Assembly: GCF_001592285.1 (NCBI RefSeq)
Contig: NZ_BCWQ01000010.1
Coordinates: 124,001 to 188,000, forward strand
DNA length: 64,000 nt
Source: Hydrogenophaga pseudoflava NBRC 102511
Lineage (GTDB): Bacteria > Pseudomonadota > Gammaproteobacteria > Burkholderiales > Burkholderiaceae_C
Reading direction: 5' to 3'
Below the pieces are notes generated by a model. The model was not told the origin of the DNA, made no database searches, and saw nothing but the letters and a program-made list of their open reading frames with translations. The position numbers were made by a program, and so were the translations under genes. Positions 26,816-37,100 of this stretch are shown here, in pieces (positions within the stretch are counted from its first letter, which is position 1; each line of letters begins with the position of its first letter).

Positions 26816-27815
26816 GGCCGCCGTCCACCGCGTGCTGGTCGATGGCGGCGAGTTCGTCGGCGCCGAAGTGCAGGTTCTGCAGCGCGCCGACCAGCTCGGT
26901 GATCTGCTCGGGCTTGCTGGCGCCGATCAGCGCCGAGCTCATGCCCGGATGGCGCAGCACCCAGGCCACGGCCATCTGCGCCAGGCTCTGGCCGCGCGCC
27001 TGCGCCATGTCGTTGAGTGCGCGCACATGGACCAGGTTCTGTTCGCTCAGGTGTTCCTGCTTGAACGATCCGCCCCCGGGGCGGTGGATGCGCGCATCCT
27101 GCGGCACGCCGTTGAGGTACTTGCTCGTCAGCAGGCCCTGCGCCAGCGGGCTGAAGGCGATGCAGCCCATGCCCTCGGCCTGCAAGGTGTCGAGCAGCGC
27201 CTCCTCGACCCAGCGGTTGAGCAGGCTGTACGACGGCTGGTGGATCAGCAGCGGCACGCCCATCTGCCGCAGGATGGCCGCGGCCTCGCGCGTCTTGCCG
27301 GCCGAGTAGCTGGAAATGCCCACGTACAGCGCCTTGCCCTGCTGCACCGCCGTGGCCAGCGCGCCCATGGTTTCTTCCAGCGGCGTGTCGGGGTCGAAGC
27401 GGTGGGAATAGAAGATATCCACGTAGTCCAGCCCCATGCGCTTCAGGCTCTGGTCCAGGCTGGCCAGCACGTACTTGCGCGAGCCACCGCCCTGTCCGTA
27501 TGGGCCGGGCCACATGTCGTAGCCGGCCTTGCTGGAGATGATGAGCTCGTCGCGGTAGGGCCGGAAATCGCGCCGCAGGTGTTCACCGAAATTGGTCTCG
27601 GCGCTGCCGGCGGGCGGGCCGTAGTTGTTGGCCAGGTCGAAGTGGGTGATGCCGGCGTCGAAAGCGGTGCGCAGCATGGCGCGCTGCGTTTCCATCGGCG
27701 TGGCATCGCCGAAGTTGTGCCACAGGCCGAGAGTGATGCTAGGCAGCTTCAGGCCGCTCTTGCCGACGGTGCGGTAGGGCATGCGCTCGTAGCGCTGGGG
27801 GTGGGCAGTGTACAT
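26775..27815 (-). CDS. yghZ: L-glyceraldehyde 3-phosphate reductase, aldo/keto reductase
   Basis: The 346-residue protein has exactly the length of E. coli YghZ/Gpr and its sequence pattern. This includes FDLANNYGPPAGSAE near 57, the Lys in SSKAGYDMWPGPYGQGG near 92, the His in FYSHRFDPDTP near 135 and the cofactor loop SALIGASKPEQ near 298. The family reduces aldehydes with NADPH and detoxifies methylglyoxal or L-glyceraldehyde 3-phosphate. The start at 27815 is preferred over longer readings. It is convergent with, and overlaps, the lysR gene by 41 bases. Confidence 0.93.
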   Translation of the reverse strand: MYTAHPQRYERMPYRTVGKSGLKLPSITLGLWHNFGDATPMETQRAMLRTAFDAGITHFDLANNYGPPAGSAETNFGEHLRRDFRPYRDELIISSKAGYDMWPGPYGQGGGSRKYVLASLDQSLKRMGLDYVDIFYSHRFDPDTPLEETMGALATAVQQGKALYVGISSYSAGKTREAAAILRQMGVPLLIHQPSYSLLNRWVEEALLDTLQAEGMGCIAFSPLAQGLLTSKYLNGVPQDARIHRPGGGSFKQEHLSEQNLVHVRALNDMAQARGQSLAQMAVAWVLRHPGMSSALIGASKPEQITELVGALQNLHFGADELAAIDQHAVDGGLNLWKKPSTDQRL

Positions 27816-27924
27816 GATGCGTCTCCTGGTGTTCGGTGACCGCACTCTACCCAGTAACCTCGCGGTAACCGGCACCACCGGCCGAACAACCCTTCGCCCC
27901 CGCCCCGGGGCGGGCCCCCGCAGG

Positions 27925-28833
27925 TCAACCCATCAGACGGGTCAGCGCTTCCTGGTACTTGGCGGCAGTCTTCTCGATCACCTCGCGCGGCAATCGCGGC
28001 GCGGGCGGTGCCTTGTCCCAGGGCTGGCCGTTGACCTTGGCGGTCTCCAGCCAGTCGCGCAGGAACTGCTTGTCGAAGCTGGGCGGGTTGCTGCCCACGG
28101 CGTACTGGTCGGCCGGCCAGTAGCGCGAGGAATCGGGCGTCAGCACCTCGTCCATCAGCACCACGGTGCCGTTCTTGTCCAGGCCGAACTCGAACTTGGT
28201 GTCGGCAATGATGATGCCCTTCTTCAGCGCGATCTCGGCCGCGGCCTTGTACAGGGCAATGGCCTTGTCGCGGATCTGCGCGGCGATGTCGGCACCGACC
28301 ATCTCCACCGTCTTCTCGTAGGTGATGTTCTCGTCGTGCTCGCCCATCTCGGCCTTGGCGGCCGGGGTGTAGATCGGCTCGGGCAGCTTGGACGCGTTCT
28401 GCAGGCCCTCGGGCAGTGGCACACCGCAGACCGAGCGGCTCTCCTGGTATTCCTTCCAGCCACTGCCGGCCAGGTAGCCGCGCACCACAGCCTCCACCGG
28501 AATGGGCTTGAGGCGCTGCACCAGCATCGAACGGCCGGTGACCTGGGGCGCCTCTTCGGCCGAGACCACGCTCTCGGGCGCGTCGCCGGTGAGGTGGATG
28601 GGGCAGATGTTCAGGCCCTTGGGGCCGAGCTGGTCGAACCAGAACAGGCTGAGCGTGGTCAGCAGTTCGCCCTTGCCGGGGATCGGCTCGCCCATGATCA
28701 CGTCGAAGGCGCTGATGCGGTCGGACGCCACCATCAGGATGCGGTCGTCGCCCACGGCGTAGTTGTCGCGCACCTTGCCGCGTGCGAGCAGGGGCAGGGA
28801 CTTGAGGGCGGAGGTGTGCAGGGCGGTGCTCAT
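27925..28833 (-). CDS. purC: SAICAR synthase
   Basis: The 302-residue enzyme joins CAIR and Asp with ATP in purine synthesis. The opening [14 protein letters not shown] near 16, [19 protein letters not shown] near 37, the [13 protein letters not shown] motif near 113 and TKFEFG near 207 identify it. A terminator lies upstream, after fba, so purC has its own promoter in 28834-28860 or depends on read-through. A 16-base perfect palindrome of C and G (27899-27914) follows the gene but has no U run. Confidence 0.96.
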   Translation of the reverse strand: MSTALHTSALKSLPLLARGKVRDNYAVGDDRILMVASDRISAFDVIMGEPIPGKGELLTTLSLFWFDQLGPKGLNICPIHLTGDAPESVVSAEEAPQVTGRSMLVQRLKPIPVEAVVRGYLAGSGWKEYQESRSVCGVPLPEGLQNASKLPEPIYTPAAKAEMGEHDENITYEKTVEMVGADIAAQIRDKAIALYKAAAEIALKKGIIIADTKFEFGLDKNGTVVLMDEVLTPDSSRYWPADQYAVGSNPPSFDKQFLRDWLETAKVNGQPWDKAPPAPRLPREVIEKTAAKYQEALTRLMG

Positions 28834-28862
28834 GATCGGTCGCGGAGAAAGTGACAGACAAG

Positions 28863-28897
28863 AAAAAAGCCCGGTGACCGAACAGTCAACGGGCTTT
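28863..28897 (-). terminator. Rho-independent terminator after fba
   Basis: On the minus strand AAAGCCCG (28890-28897) pairs with CGGGCTTT (28866-28873), extended by GTTGAC/GTCACC-type inner pairs, and ends in a run of T (28863-28868). It lies 41 bases after the fba stop. Confidence 0.85.
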
Positions 28898-28938
28898 GAA
28901 CCATTCCGGCGGATTATCGCAGGTCGGTCCCGGCGGGA

Positions 28939-30003
28939 TCAGACCACCTTCTGAGCCAGCTCGCCGCTGGCGTAACGGGCGGCCATCACGGAGAGCGTCT
29001 CGCCCTTGATCTTGGCGCCCTGGCCTTCGCAGCCGAATTCCAGATAGCGCTGCTTGCACACCGCCTTGGCCGCTTCGCGGGCGGGTTTGAGCCATTCGCG
29101 GGCGTCGAACTTCTCGGGGTTCTCGGCCATGAACTTGCGCACCGCGCCGGTCATGGCCATGCGGATGTCGGTGTCGATGTTGATCTTGCGCACGCCGTGC
29201 TTGATGGCTTCCTGGATCTCGGCCACCGGCACGCCGTAGGTTTCCTTCATCGCGCCGCCGTACTGGTTGATGATGGCGCGCAATTCCTGCGGCACCGACG
29301 ACGAACCGTGCATCACCAGGTGGGTGTTGGGGATGCGGGCGTGGATTTCCTTGACGCGGCTGATGGCCAGGATGTCGCCGGTGGGCGGGCGGCTGAACTT
29401 GTAGGCGCCGTGGCTGGTGCCGATGGCGATCGCCAGCGCGTCCAGCTGGGTGGCCTTGACGAACTGGGCGGCCTCTTCGGGGTCGGTCAGCATCTGGGAA
29501 TGGTCCAGCTTGCCTTCGGCGCCAATGCCGTCTTCCTCGCCGGCATCACCGGTTTCCAGGTTGCCCAGGCAGCCGAGTTCGCCTTCCACGGTCACGCCGG
29601 TCTTGTGGGCCAGTTCGACCACCTTGCGGGTCACGTCGACGTTGTAGTCGAAGCTGGCCGGCGTCTTGCCGTCTTCCATCAGCGAGCCGTCCATCATCAC
29701 TGAGCCGAAACCCAGCCCGATGGCGCCTTCGCAGACCTTGAGGCTGGTGCCGTGGTCCTGGTGCATCACCATCGGGATGTGCGGGTACATCTCGGCGGCG
29801 GCCTGGATCAGGTGCTTGATGAAGGCTTCCCCGGCGTATTTGCGGGCGCCGGCCGAGGCCTGCAGGATGACGGGTGCGCCGACCTCGTCGGCCGCGGCCA
29901 TGACGGCCTGCACCTGCTCCAGGTTGTTGACGTTGAACGCCGGAATGCCGTAGCCGTTGGCCGCAGCGTGGTCGAGCAGTTCGCGCATGGAAACGAGCGC
30001 CAT
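28939..30003 (-). CDS. fba: Class II fructose-bisphosphate aldolase
   Basis: The 354-residue zinc enzyme splits and forms fructose 1,6-bisphosphate and, in many betaproteobacteria, also sedoheptulose bisphosphate. Zinc ligands are visible as VMHQDHG near 79, a Glu in VEGELGCLG near 138, the His of TSHGAYKFS near 198 and VMHGSSSVP near 233. Sequence style is of the CbbA/Fba subgroup. A good ribosome site (AGGGGATCCTC) precedes the ATG. It is followed by a strong terminator and preceded by pyk. Confidence 0.96.
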   Translation of the reverse strand: MALVSMRELLDHAAANGYGIPAFNVNNLEQVQAVMAAADEVGAPVILQASAGARKYAGEAFIKHLIQAAAEMYPHIPMVMHQDHGTSLKVCEGAIGLGFGSVMMDGSLMEDGKTPASFDYNVDVTRKVVELAHKTGVTVEGELGCLGNLETGDAGEEDGIGAEGKLDHSQMLTDPEEAAQFVKATQLDALAIAIGTSHGAYKFSRPPTGDILAISRVKEIHARIPNTHLVMHGSSSVPQELRAIINQYGGAMKETYGVPVAEIQEAIKHGVRKINIDTDIRMAMTGAVRKFMAENPEKFDAREWLKPAREAAKAVCKQRYLEFGCEGQGAKIKGETLSVMAARYASGELAQKVV

Positions 30004-30088
30004 GAGGATCCCCTAGTCAAAGTTGGTAACCGGTCTGTAACTCCAGGGATTTTAAGGCGCCCGGCCTTGCGTGCCGATGACAGGCGGT

Positions 30089-31522
30089 TCAGGCCGCCCG
30101 GCAGATCTTCAGCGTGTTGGTGCCGCCCGGCGTGCCCATGGGCTCGCCCACGGTGATGGCGTAGACGTCGCCCTTCTGCATCACGCCGCGCGCCTTCAGG
30201 TCGGCCTCGGCCTCGGCCAGCGCGGTGTCGCGGTCGGCGCTGGTGTCCACCAGCAGTGGCCGCACATTGCGGTAGAGCGTCATCTTGCGCTGCGAGGACA
30301 GCTTGGACGTGACCGCATAGATCGGCATGCGCACGCTGTGGCGGCTCATCCAGAGCGCGGTCGAGCCCGACTCGGTCAGCGCCACGATGGCCTTGGCCTT
30401 GAGGTGGTGCGCGGTGAACAGCGCGCCCATGGCTATGGCCTGGTCGATGCGGGTGAAGGTCGCTCCCACGAAGTCGTCTTCCAGCGGGTCGTGGTCGGTC
30501 TTTTCGGCCTCCTGGCAGATGGCGGCCATCTGCTCCACGGTCTCCAGCGGGTACTTGCCGGCCGCGGTCTCGGCGCTGAGCATCACGGCGTCGGTGCCGT
30601 CGAGCACGGCGTTGGCCACGTCGCTCACCTCGGCGCGCGTGGGCACCGGGTTGACGATCATGGACTCCATCATCTGTGTCGCGGTGATGACCACCTTGTC
30701 CATTTCGCGGGCCATCTTGATCATGCGCTTCTGCAGGCCCGGCACCGCCGCGTTGCCCACCTCCACCGCCAGGTCGCCGCGCGCGACCATGATGCCGTCG
30801 GACACCCGCAGGATGTTGGCCAGCTCGGGGATCGCCTCGGCGCGCTCGATCTTGGCGATCAGGCCCGGCTTGTGGTTGTACTGCGCCGCGGCCATGTTGC
30901 ACAGCTGGCGCGCCAGTTCCATGTCGGTCGCGTTCTTGGGGAAGCTCACGGCCACGTAGTCGGCCATCAGGCTCATGGCGGTCTTGATGTCCTCCATGTC
31001 CTTGGCGGTCAGCGCGGGCGCGGTCAGGCCGCCACCCTGCTTGTTGATGCCCTTGTTGTTGGACAGCTCGCCGCCGAGCTTGACCGTGGTGTGCACGGCA
31101 TCGCCGATCACCTTGTCCACCGTCATCACGATCAGGCCGTCGTTGAGCAGCAGGGTGTCGCCGGCCTTCACGTCGCGCGGCAGCTCCTTGTAGTCCAGGC
31201 CCACACCGGCGATGTCGCCCGGCTCGGTGCGCGAGGCGTCGAGCACGAAGGGCTGGCCGGGTTCGAGCATCACCTTGCCTTCGGCGAACTTGCCGACGCG
31301 GATCTTGGGGCCCTGCAGGTCGGCCATGATGCCCACCTCGCGGCCGGCGCGGCGCGCAGCCTCGCGCACGAGGTTGGCGCGGTCAATGTGGTCCTGCGCC
31401 TTGCCGTGCGAGAAGTTCAGCCGAACGACGTTCACGCCGGCGCGGATCATGGCTTCAAGCAGGGCGGGGTCGCTGGACGCAGGACCAAGGGTGGCGACGA
31501 TTTTGGTGGCGCGCTGGGGCAT
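30089..31522 (-). CDS. pyk: Pyruvate kinase
   Basis: The 477-residue glycolytic enzyme makes pyruvate and ATP from PEP and ADP. Marks are RATKIVATLGPASSDP at the start, RLNFSHG near 35, the catalytic IAKIERAEAIPEL near 218, MVARGDLAVEVG near 243, and the TQMMESMI segment near 277. The C-terminal allosteric domain has the LTESGSTALWMSR region near 380. A CGGAG ribosome site precedes the ATG. It starts 47 bases after the AlgJ-like gene, so it either ends the glycan operon or has its own promoter in the short gap. Confidence 0.96.
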   Translation of the reverse strand: MPQRATKIVATLGPASSDPALLEAMIRAGVNVVRLNFSHGKAQDHIDRANLVREAARRAGREVGIMADLQGPKIRVGKFAEGKVMLEPGQPFVLDASRTEPGDIAGVGLDYKELPRDVKAGDTLLLNDGLIVMTVDKVIGDAVHTTVKLGGELSNNKGINKQGGGLTAPALTAKDMEDIKTAMSLMADYVAVSFPKNATDMELARQLCNMAAAQYNHKPGLIAKIERAEAIPELANILRVSDGIMVARGDLAVEVGNAAVPGLQKRMIKMAREMDKVVITATQMMESMIVNPVPTRAEVSDVANAVLDGTDAVMLSAETAAGKYPLETVEQMAAICQEAEKTDHDPLEDDFVGATFTRIDQAIAMGALFTAHHLKAKAIVALTESGSTALWMSRHSVRMPIYAVTSKLSSQRKMTLYRNVRPLLVDTSADRDTALAEAEADLKARGVMQKGDVYAITVGEPMGTPGGTNTLKICRAA

Positions 31523-31569
31523 ATGAGGTGTCTCCGTTGTAACTTGGTTTCAATTGTCCATGAAACGGG

Positions 31570-32790
31570 TTACTGGGTGGGTACAGGTTCCAGCAGCGCC
31601 CGGGCCAGTCCGAGGTACCGGGCCTGGTCGACCAGCACCGTGCCTTCGTTGTACACGTGCAGCAACACGTCGGGCCGGAACTGGTCGATCACGACCGACC
31701 GCACATGCCGGCGCTGCTCCGGACTGAGCCGGGACAGGTGGTTCATCGACAGGTACCAGACCTCGGCGAAGTAGCGCGCCAAGGGTTCGGTGATGTTGTC
31801 GCCAAACGAGTCGCCGATGATGACCAGCGTGGGCCGGCGCTGTCCCGCGGGCAGTTGCCAGGCCGAGCGCACACGGGCGACCTGGAACAGCAGGGCGGCC
31901 TCGGCGGCGAACTCGGGGAAGCAGGCCGGGTCGTTGTGGCACACCAGCACCTGCCCATCCGGATACACCGGCACGAGGGTGGTGTCGCGGTGCTCCACGC
32001 CGGGCGCCAAGCCCTGGAGGTCGAATGCGGTCTCCCGCGGCTCAAGCGCGACCTCGTAGCGACGGGGCATGCCCCACTGGCCTTGTGCCAGCCAGTCGGC
32101 GGCGACGGCAGCACCATGAAAGTCCCAATGCAGGTTCCAGGGACGGTAGACCGGGTCCACCCCATCGACCTGGCGCATCGCATCGATGGGGTAGAACAGC
32201 CGGTCCGCGATCTCGGGCTGCTGCGCCAGTCGGCCAACCAAGGATTCGGCCGGCGGCTGACCACTGGCGCATTCCACCTGCAGCCAGCGGGGCAACAACC
32301 GAGGCCGCAGGCGCGACTTGTCGGGGGCGATCATCAGGTAGCTCCGGGGCAGCTCGGCACGTGTCGCTGCCAGCAGGTCCGCGACCCGCTGGCCGACCAC
32401 CGGCAGCTTGATGCGTTCGGCCCCGCACATCACCCGCAGCGAGCTGCCCGCGGTGTCGCCGAACACGTTGTAGAACACTTCGCCCGCCTGACCGGGGACC
32501 AGATCGGCGGACAGAAAATCGCCGAACAACCGATGGCGCCAGCGGTGGCTGGCCTCCAGCAGTTCGCCACGCAGACCGAAATGGTCGCGCATCCAGGCCT
32601 GCGTCCTCACCGGCAAGGTGCTGCCCTCGTCCAGGGTGCGGGGCCAGCCCGGTGCCGGTGCGAGTGTCCGGTTTTCCAGCGGCGCCTCGTGCGGCGGCCG
32701 GAACAGGTGCACCAGCAGCGGCGTCAGCAGCAGGGCGCACCACAGGGCCAGCACCAGGGCATTTGCGCGGCGGGTCGGCAGGGCCTTCAT
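31570..32790 (-). CDS. AlgJ/AlgX-like O-acetylation protein (SGNH-type)
   Basis: The 406-residue protein has an N-terminal signal anchor (LVLALWCALLLTPLLVHLF, residues 13-31), and the rest is periplasmic. Near residue 317 it carries IIGDSFGD, the SGNH/AlgJ nucleophile motif, and near 215 a WDFHG segment that fits the Asp-His part of AlgJ/AlgX enzymes. Such proteins take acyl groups handed through the membrane by an MBOAT partner and put them on a polysaccharide. The MBOAT gene ends 2 bases upstream. The acceptor glycan is unknown; nothing here points to alginate itself. Confidence 0.82.
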   Translation of the reverse strand: MKALPTRRANALVLALWCALLLTPLLVHLFRPPHEAPLENRTLAPAPGWPRTLDEGSTLPVRTQAWMRDHFGLRGELLEASHRWRHRLFGDFLSADLVPGQAGEVFYNVFGDTAGSSLRVMCGAERIKLPVVGQRVADLLAATRAELPRSYLMIAPDKSRLRPRLLPRWLQVECASGQPPAESLVGRLAQQPEIADRLFYPIDAMRQVDGVDPVYRPWNLHWDFHGAAVAADWLAQGQWGMPRRYEVALEPRETAFDLQGLAPGVEHRDTTLVPVYPDGQVLVCHNDPACFPEFAAEAALLFQVARVRSAWQLPAGQRRPTLVIIGDSFGDNITEPLARYFAEVWYLSMNHLSRLSPEQRRHVRSVVIDQFRPDVLLHVYNEGTVLVDQARYLGLARALLEPVPTQ

Positions 32791-32792
32791 GC

Positions 32793-34196
32793 TCAGAAGC
32801 GGAAGTAGAGGAAGGGGTTGTGGCTGCCGGACGCCAGGCTCATCGCACCGAGGACCAGCACCAGCGTGAGGAAAACCCAGCGCACCGGAGCCCAGCGCGG
32901 GCGCACGAAGTGCCCCCCGCCGAGCCAGCGCGACAGGGGCAGCATCGATGAGAAGGCCAGCAGCACCACCAGCACCGTGTATACGTCCAGAAAGCGGCCT
33001 GGATGCAGGGCGCCGGCCGCGGCGGACGACCCGCCGGCCATGGCGGCATAGACCGTTCCGACCTGCGCGAAGTCCACGGCGCGGAACATGACCATGCCGA
33101 TGACGAAGGCCAGCCAGGCGTAGAGCTGCTGGCACACACGGGGCCAGCGCGCCGTGATCCTGCCCAGCCCCAGCCGCTCCAGCACGATGAGTCCGCCGTT
33201 GTAGAGCCCCCAGCAGACGAAATTCCAGCCGGCCCCGTGCCACAGGCCGCAAAGCCCGAACACGATGAGGATGTTGGCGATGGTGCTGCCCCCGCCGCGG
33301 CGGCTGCCCCCCAGCGGGGTGTACACGTAGTCGCGCAGCCAGGACGAGAGGCTGATGTGCCAGCGGCGCCAGAACTCGCGCACCGACAGGGCGTGGAACG
33401 GGAAACGGAAATTGCGGGGAAACGAGAACCCCAGCAGCAGCGCCAGTCCGAGCGCCATGTGGGAATAGCCCGAGAAGTCCAGGTACACCTGGAACGCGTA
33501 GGCGATTGCGCCCAGCCAGGCCATGGCGGTGGTCAGCGCATGGCTGTCGATCTGGTAGATCGCGTCGACCACGCTGCCCAACGGGTTGGCCAGCAGCAGC
33601 TTCTGCCCCAGACCGATGATGAGCAGTTCCATGCCGAAGCGAAGGCGGGCCATGGTCGGGTGGCGCCGGATCAGTTGCCGCCGGATGGCGGCGTACCGGA
33701 CGATGGGACCGGCCAGCAGATGGGGGAACAGCAGGATGTAGTTGGTCAGCCGGGAGAGCTTGCGTTCGACGGGCAACTGGCCGCGGTAAATGTCGACCAG
33801 ATAGGACATGGCGTGGAAGGTGAAGAACGAGATGCCCACCGGCAGGACGGGCACCGACCCGGGCTCGATGGACACCTGCCAGCCCAGGTCGTGCAGGGTG
33901 TCGGCCAGGAAACCGAGGTACTTGAAGGCCACGAGCAGCGAGAGCTGGAACAGCAGCGACACCACCAGCACCCAGCGCTGGCGGTCCCGGCGGTCTGCCT
34001 CGCGGCCGAGCGCGAGGCCGCCGAGGTAGCACCCGGCCAGCGACGCTGCCAGCACCCATGCGTTCCGGAGTTCACCCCAGGCATAGAACACGGCGCTGCC
34101 CACCAGCAACACCGCGTTGTGGCGGCCCGAGACCTGGTAGACCAGCAGGAATATCGGCAGGAAGTAGAAGAGGAACTCGACGGAGCTGAAGATCAT
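32793..34196 (-). CDS. MBOAT-family O-acyltransferase (AlgI-like)
   Basis: The 467-residue polytopic membrane protein opens MIFSSVEFLFYFLPIF, the standard AlgI/DltB start. It has the PVGISFFTFHAMSYLVDIYRG region near 118, FLFPHLLAGPI-like sequence near 152, the REFWRRWHISLSSW block near 269, and the catalytic His in CGLWHGAGWNF near 315. It transfers acyl groups from cytoplasmic donors to the periplasmic AlgJ-like partner encoded next. It overlaps the glycosyltransferase stop by ATGA. Confidence 0.92.
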   Translation of the reverse strand: MIFSSVEFLFYFLPIFLLVYQVSGRHNAVLLVGSAVFYAWGELRNAWVLAASLAGCYLGGLALGREADRRDRQRWVLVVSLLFQLSLLVAFKYLGFLADTLHDLGWQVSIEPGSVPVLPVGISFFTFHAMSYLVDIYRGQLPVERKLSRLTNYILLFPHLLAGPIVRYAAIRRQLIRRHPTMARLRFGMELLIIGLGQKLLLANPLGSVVDAIYQIDSHALTTAMAWLGAIAYAFQVYLDFSGYSHMALGLALLLGFSFPRNFRFPFHALSVREFWRRWHISLSSWLRDYVYTPLGGSRRGGGSTIANILIVFGLCGLWHGAGWNFVCWGLYNGGLIVLERLGLGRITARWPRVCQQLYAWLAFVIGMVMFRAVDFAQVGTVYAAMAGGSSAAAGALHPGRFLDVYTVLVVLLAFSSMLPLSRWLGGGHFVRPRWAPVRWVFLTLVLVLGAMSLASGSHNPFLYFRF

Positions 34197-37100
34197 TCGT
34201 CGTGCGGCCGAACCGCCGTCAGCACGGCGAAGTCGGAGCCGATCTGACCTTCGGCCATCAGCTGGTCCTCCAGCGCGAAGAAGCGGTCAAGATGGGCCAT
34301 GTCTTCGGCGCTGGACTCGCTGAAGTTCTGCGCGATGTCGCTCAGCCCGATGTGCAGCAAGGCCCCGCCAAGGTCGCGCCGGTCCAGCACGCGGAAGTGC
34401 TTCTCCAGCGTGGGAATGATCTGCGAGGAACGGATCGCCTCGGACGGATCGCAGGCGATCACGTCGGCCGCACGCGGACGCTCCCGGGGCCCCCGCACCA
34501 CGCCGTTGGGCAGGCGGTGGTAGCGCTCGGGAAGGGTCTGCAGGAAGGCGTTCATGTGGGACAGCTGGGCATCGGTCCACTGGAAGCGGTCGGGCCCGAC
34601 GTACTCGTGCAGATGGAAGATACCGCCCGGGCGCAGCGCCCGCCGGACCATGCGGAACAGGCGGTCCAGGTCGTTGACGTGGTGGATCGACTGGAAGCCG
34701 ACCACCAGGTCGCAGGACGCTTCGGGCAGCTCCAGCCGCTCCAGATCGGCCACGTGGTAGTGCAGCTGGTCCAGCCCCATGTCGGCGGCCCGTGCGCGCG
34801 CACCGGCAATCGCGCCTTCGGCGATGTCGTAACCATCGATCCGGCTGGCCAGCCCGATCTGCGCGAAACCGCGCTCCAGGGCCCCGAACCCGCAGCCCAG
34901 GCTGACCAGGCGCGGCACAGGGAGGCTCCAGCCCAGACGGGTCAGCGTGTCCTTCAGATGGATGTACACATCCGTGCCTTCTTGGCCGGTGGCCTTGTGG
35001 TGGAGGCGTGCCATGACCCTCGGATGCGCCATCCAGTTCATGCCCTGGATGTCCTGGCGCTGCGACGGTGACACGCTCCAGGCCTCCGACACGCGCGCCT
35101 GTTCATTCCCGGGCGCCAGATCGACCGGCCGGCCCGACGACTCACACGCTTCGCGCAGCACGGCCCGCACCGTCGCGTCAAACGCCTGCGGAGCGCAGTC
35201 CCGCTCCACGGCCGCCAGCGCCGCCTGGCGGGTCTTCTGCCACAGGGCGGCATCGAAGTAGAGCCGCGCGCAGGCCTGGGCGAAGTCCTCGGCGCTGTCC
35301 GCACCCAGCAGGGCACCCTGCCCGGCCCAGCCGAGCTGCGTCGCCACCAGTCCGCTGGCCACCACCGGCACGCCCTGCGCCGCCGCCTCCTGGACCTTGA
35401 GGGGGATGCCGGCCGCAAAGCGGGTGGGCGCGATGAACACGCGGGCCTGTTCATAGAAGTGCCGGATGTCCTCGACACGGCCATGGAACACCACCCGCGG
35501 TCCGCCCAGCGCCTGCTGGAGGCTCTCGCACGGGCTGCCCACGAGGTGGAGCACATAGCCTTCGCCGATCAGCTGGTCCAGCCGGGGCATGACCTCGCGC
35601 ACGAACCAGCACACCGAATCGGCGTTGGGCGAACCCTCCTCCGCCAACCGGCCGACAAACAGCAGGTGGCGCCGCTCGCTGTGACCCTGGGGCGTGGGCT
35701 GCGCGGCAATGCCGTTGCCCAGCACCCGCACGTCCTGGCAGCCCGCCTGGCGGAACCGCTCGGCTTCGGCCTCGCTCACGGCGAAGACGTGGCGGGCCGC
35801 CTCGGCCAGCTGCAGTTCGCGGGTCAGCGCAGCCGCACCGTCTTCCTCCGGTGCCGGCTCGCCCAGCACCTGGGCGCGCAGCGTTTCGCGGGTGGCGAAA
35901 ATCGCCTCGGCGTCGTAGACCAGCGCGGTGCCGGGCAGGAAGGCGGGAACCTCCCGGCAGGCGCGGAGAAAGCGGTCCATGTTGTGCGGCCGGCTGACGA
36001 TCACCGCGTCGTAGTACCCGCAGCGCTCGCGCAGGAAGTCGGCCAGCCCGTCGATGCCGCGACCGGCCATGATCTCCACCTCGCGCGGCAGCACCTCGTA
36101 GGCCTCCACCAGGTCGACCTGCGGGCAGGTCAGCGGGTAATGGCTGACGAAGGCACCGGCTTCGTGCAGGCTGTGGACGAGCTGGCGCGCCCGCGGGAAA
36201 CCAGAGCCCAGCGACGGGACGGGGATGCGGTCGTCGACCACCAGCACGCGCGGCTGCGTGGCCGGGCGCTGGCGTGCCTCGATGGCGCGTGTTCCGTGGG
36301 GCCGGTGCCCCCGGGCCAGCACCTGGGCGTGGCGGTCGACGAAGACCGCCCGGTGCGCCTGCATGAGCCCCACCGCGGTCTGCTCACTCTCCGAACTGCC
36401 GAACTCGTAGTGCAGGATCTCGACCTGCGGCTCGTACACCACGGTGTGTCCGGCCTGGTGCAGGCGCATGCAGAAGTCGGTCTCTTCGTAGTAGGCCGGC
36501 GCGTACGCCGGATCGAACCCGCCCAGCGCCTCGAAAAGAGCGCGTCGCACCATGAGGAAGGCCCCCGAGCAGTAGTCCACCTCGCGACGGAACTGGAACG
36601 CGGCGTCGTCCGGGTCCTCGCCCCGGCCGTATCCCGAGCAACTGCCATCGGCCCAGACGATGCTGCCCGCCTCCTGGAGGCGGCCGTTCATCAGCACCAC
36701 CTTGCCGCCCACCGCACCGACGCGCCCCCGGCCGTCGAGCAGGGCCAGCGCCGCCCGGATCGATCCGGGTTTGAGCTGGGCATCGTTGTTGAGGAACAGC
36801 AGGTGCTCACCCCGGGCGTGGGTGGCCCCCAGGTTGGCCGCGCGCAGGAAATGCAGGTTCTCGTCCTGAGCCAGCACCCGGGCGCCGCGCACCCTGGCCA
36901 GCAGGGTGGCGGTGGCATCGGTGGATGCGTTGTCGATCAGGAGCACCTCGCAAGGGGCCTCGATCGCCTCCACCAGCGACGCCAGGCACTTGAACGTCAG
37001 TTCGGCCTGGTTGTGCAGCACCACGACGATGGAGACGCGGGGTGTTTCTGCGGTGGGCAAGTGCAGCTCGTGCCCGTCCTGCAGAAACCGCGCGAGCTCG

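Noticed and set aside
27899..27914. Perfect 16-base palindrome of C/G after purC
   Set aside because: No U run follows on either strand, and the sequence is simple enough to arise by chance in GC-rich DNA; not called a terminator.
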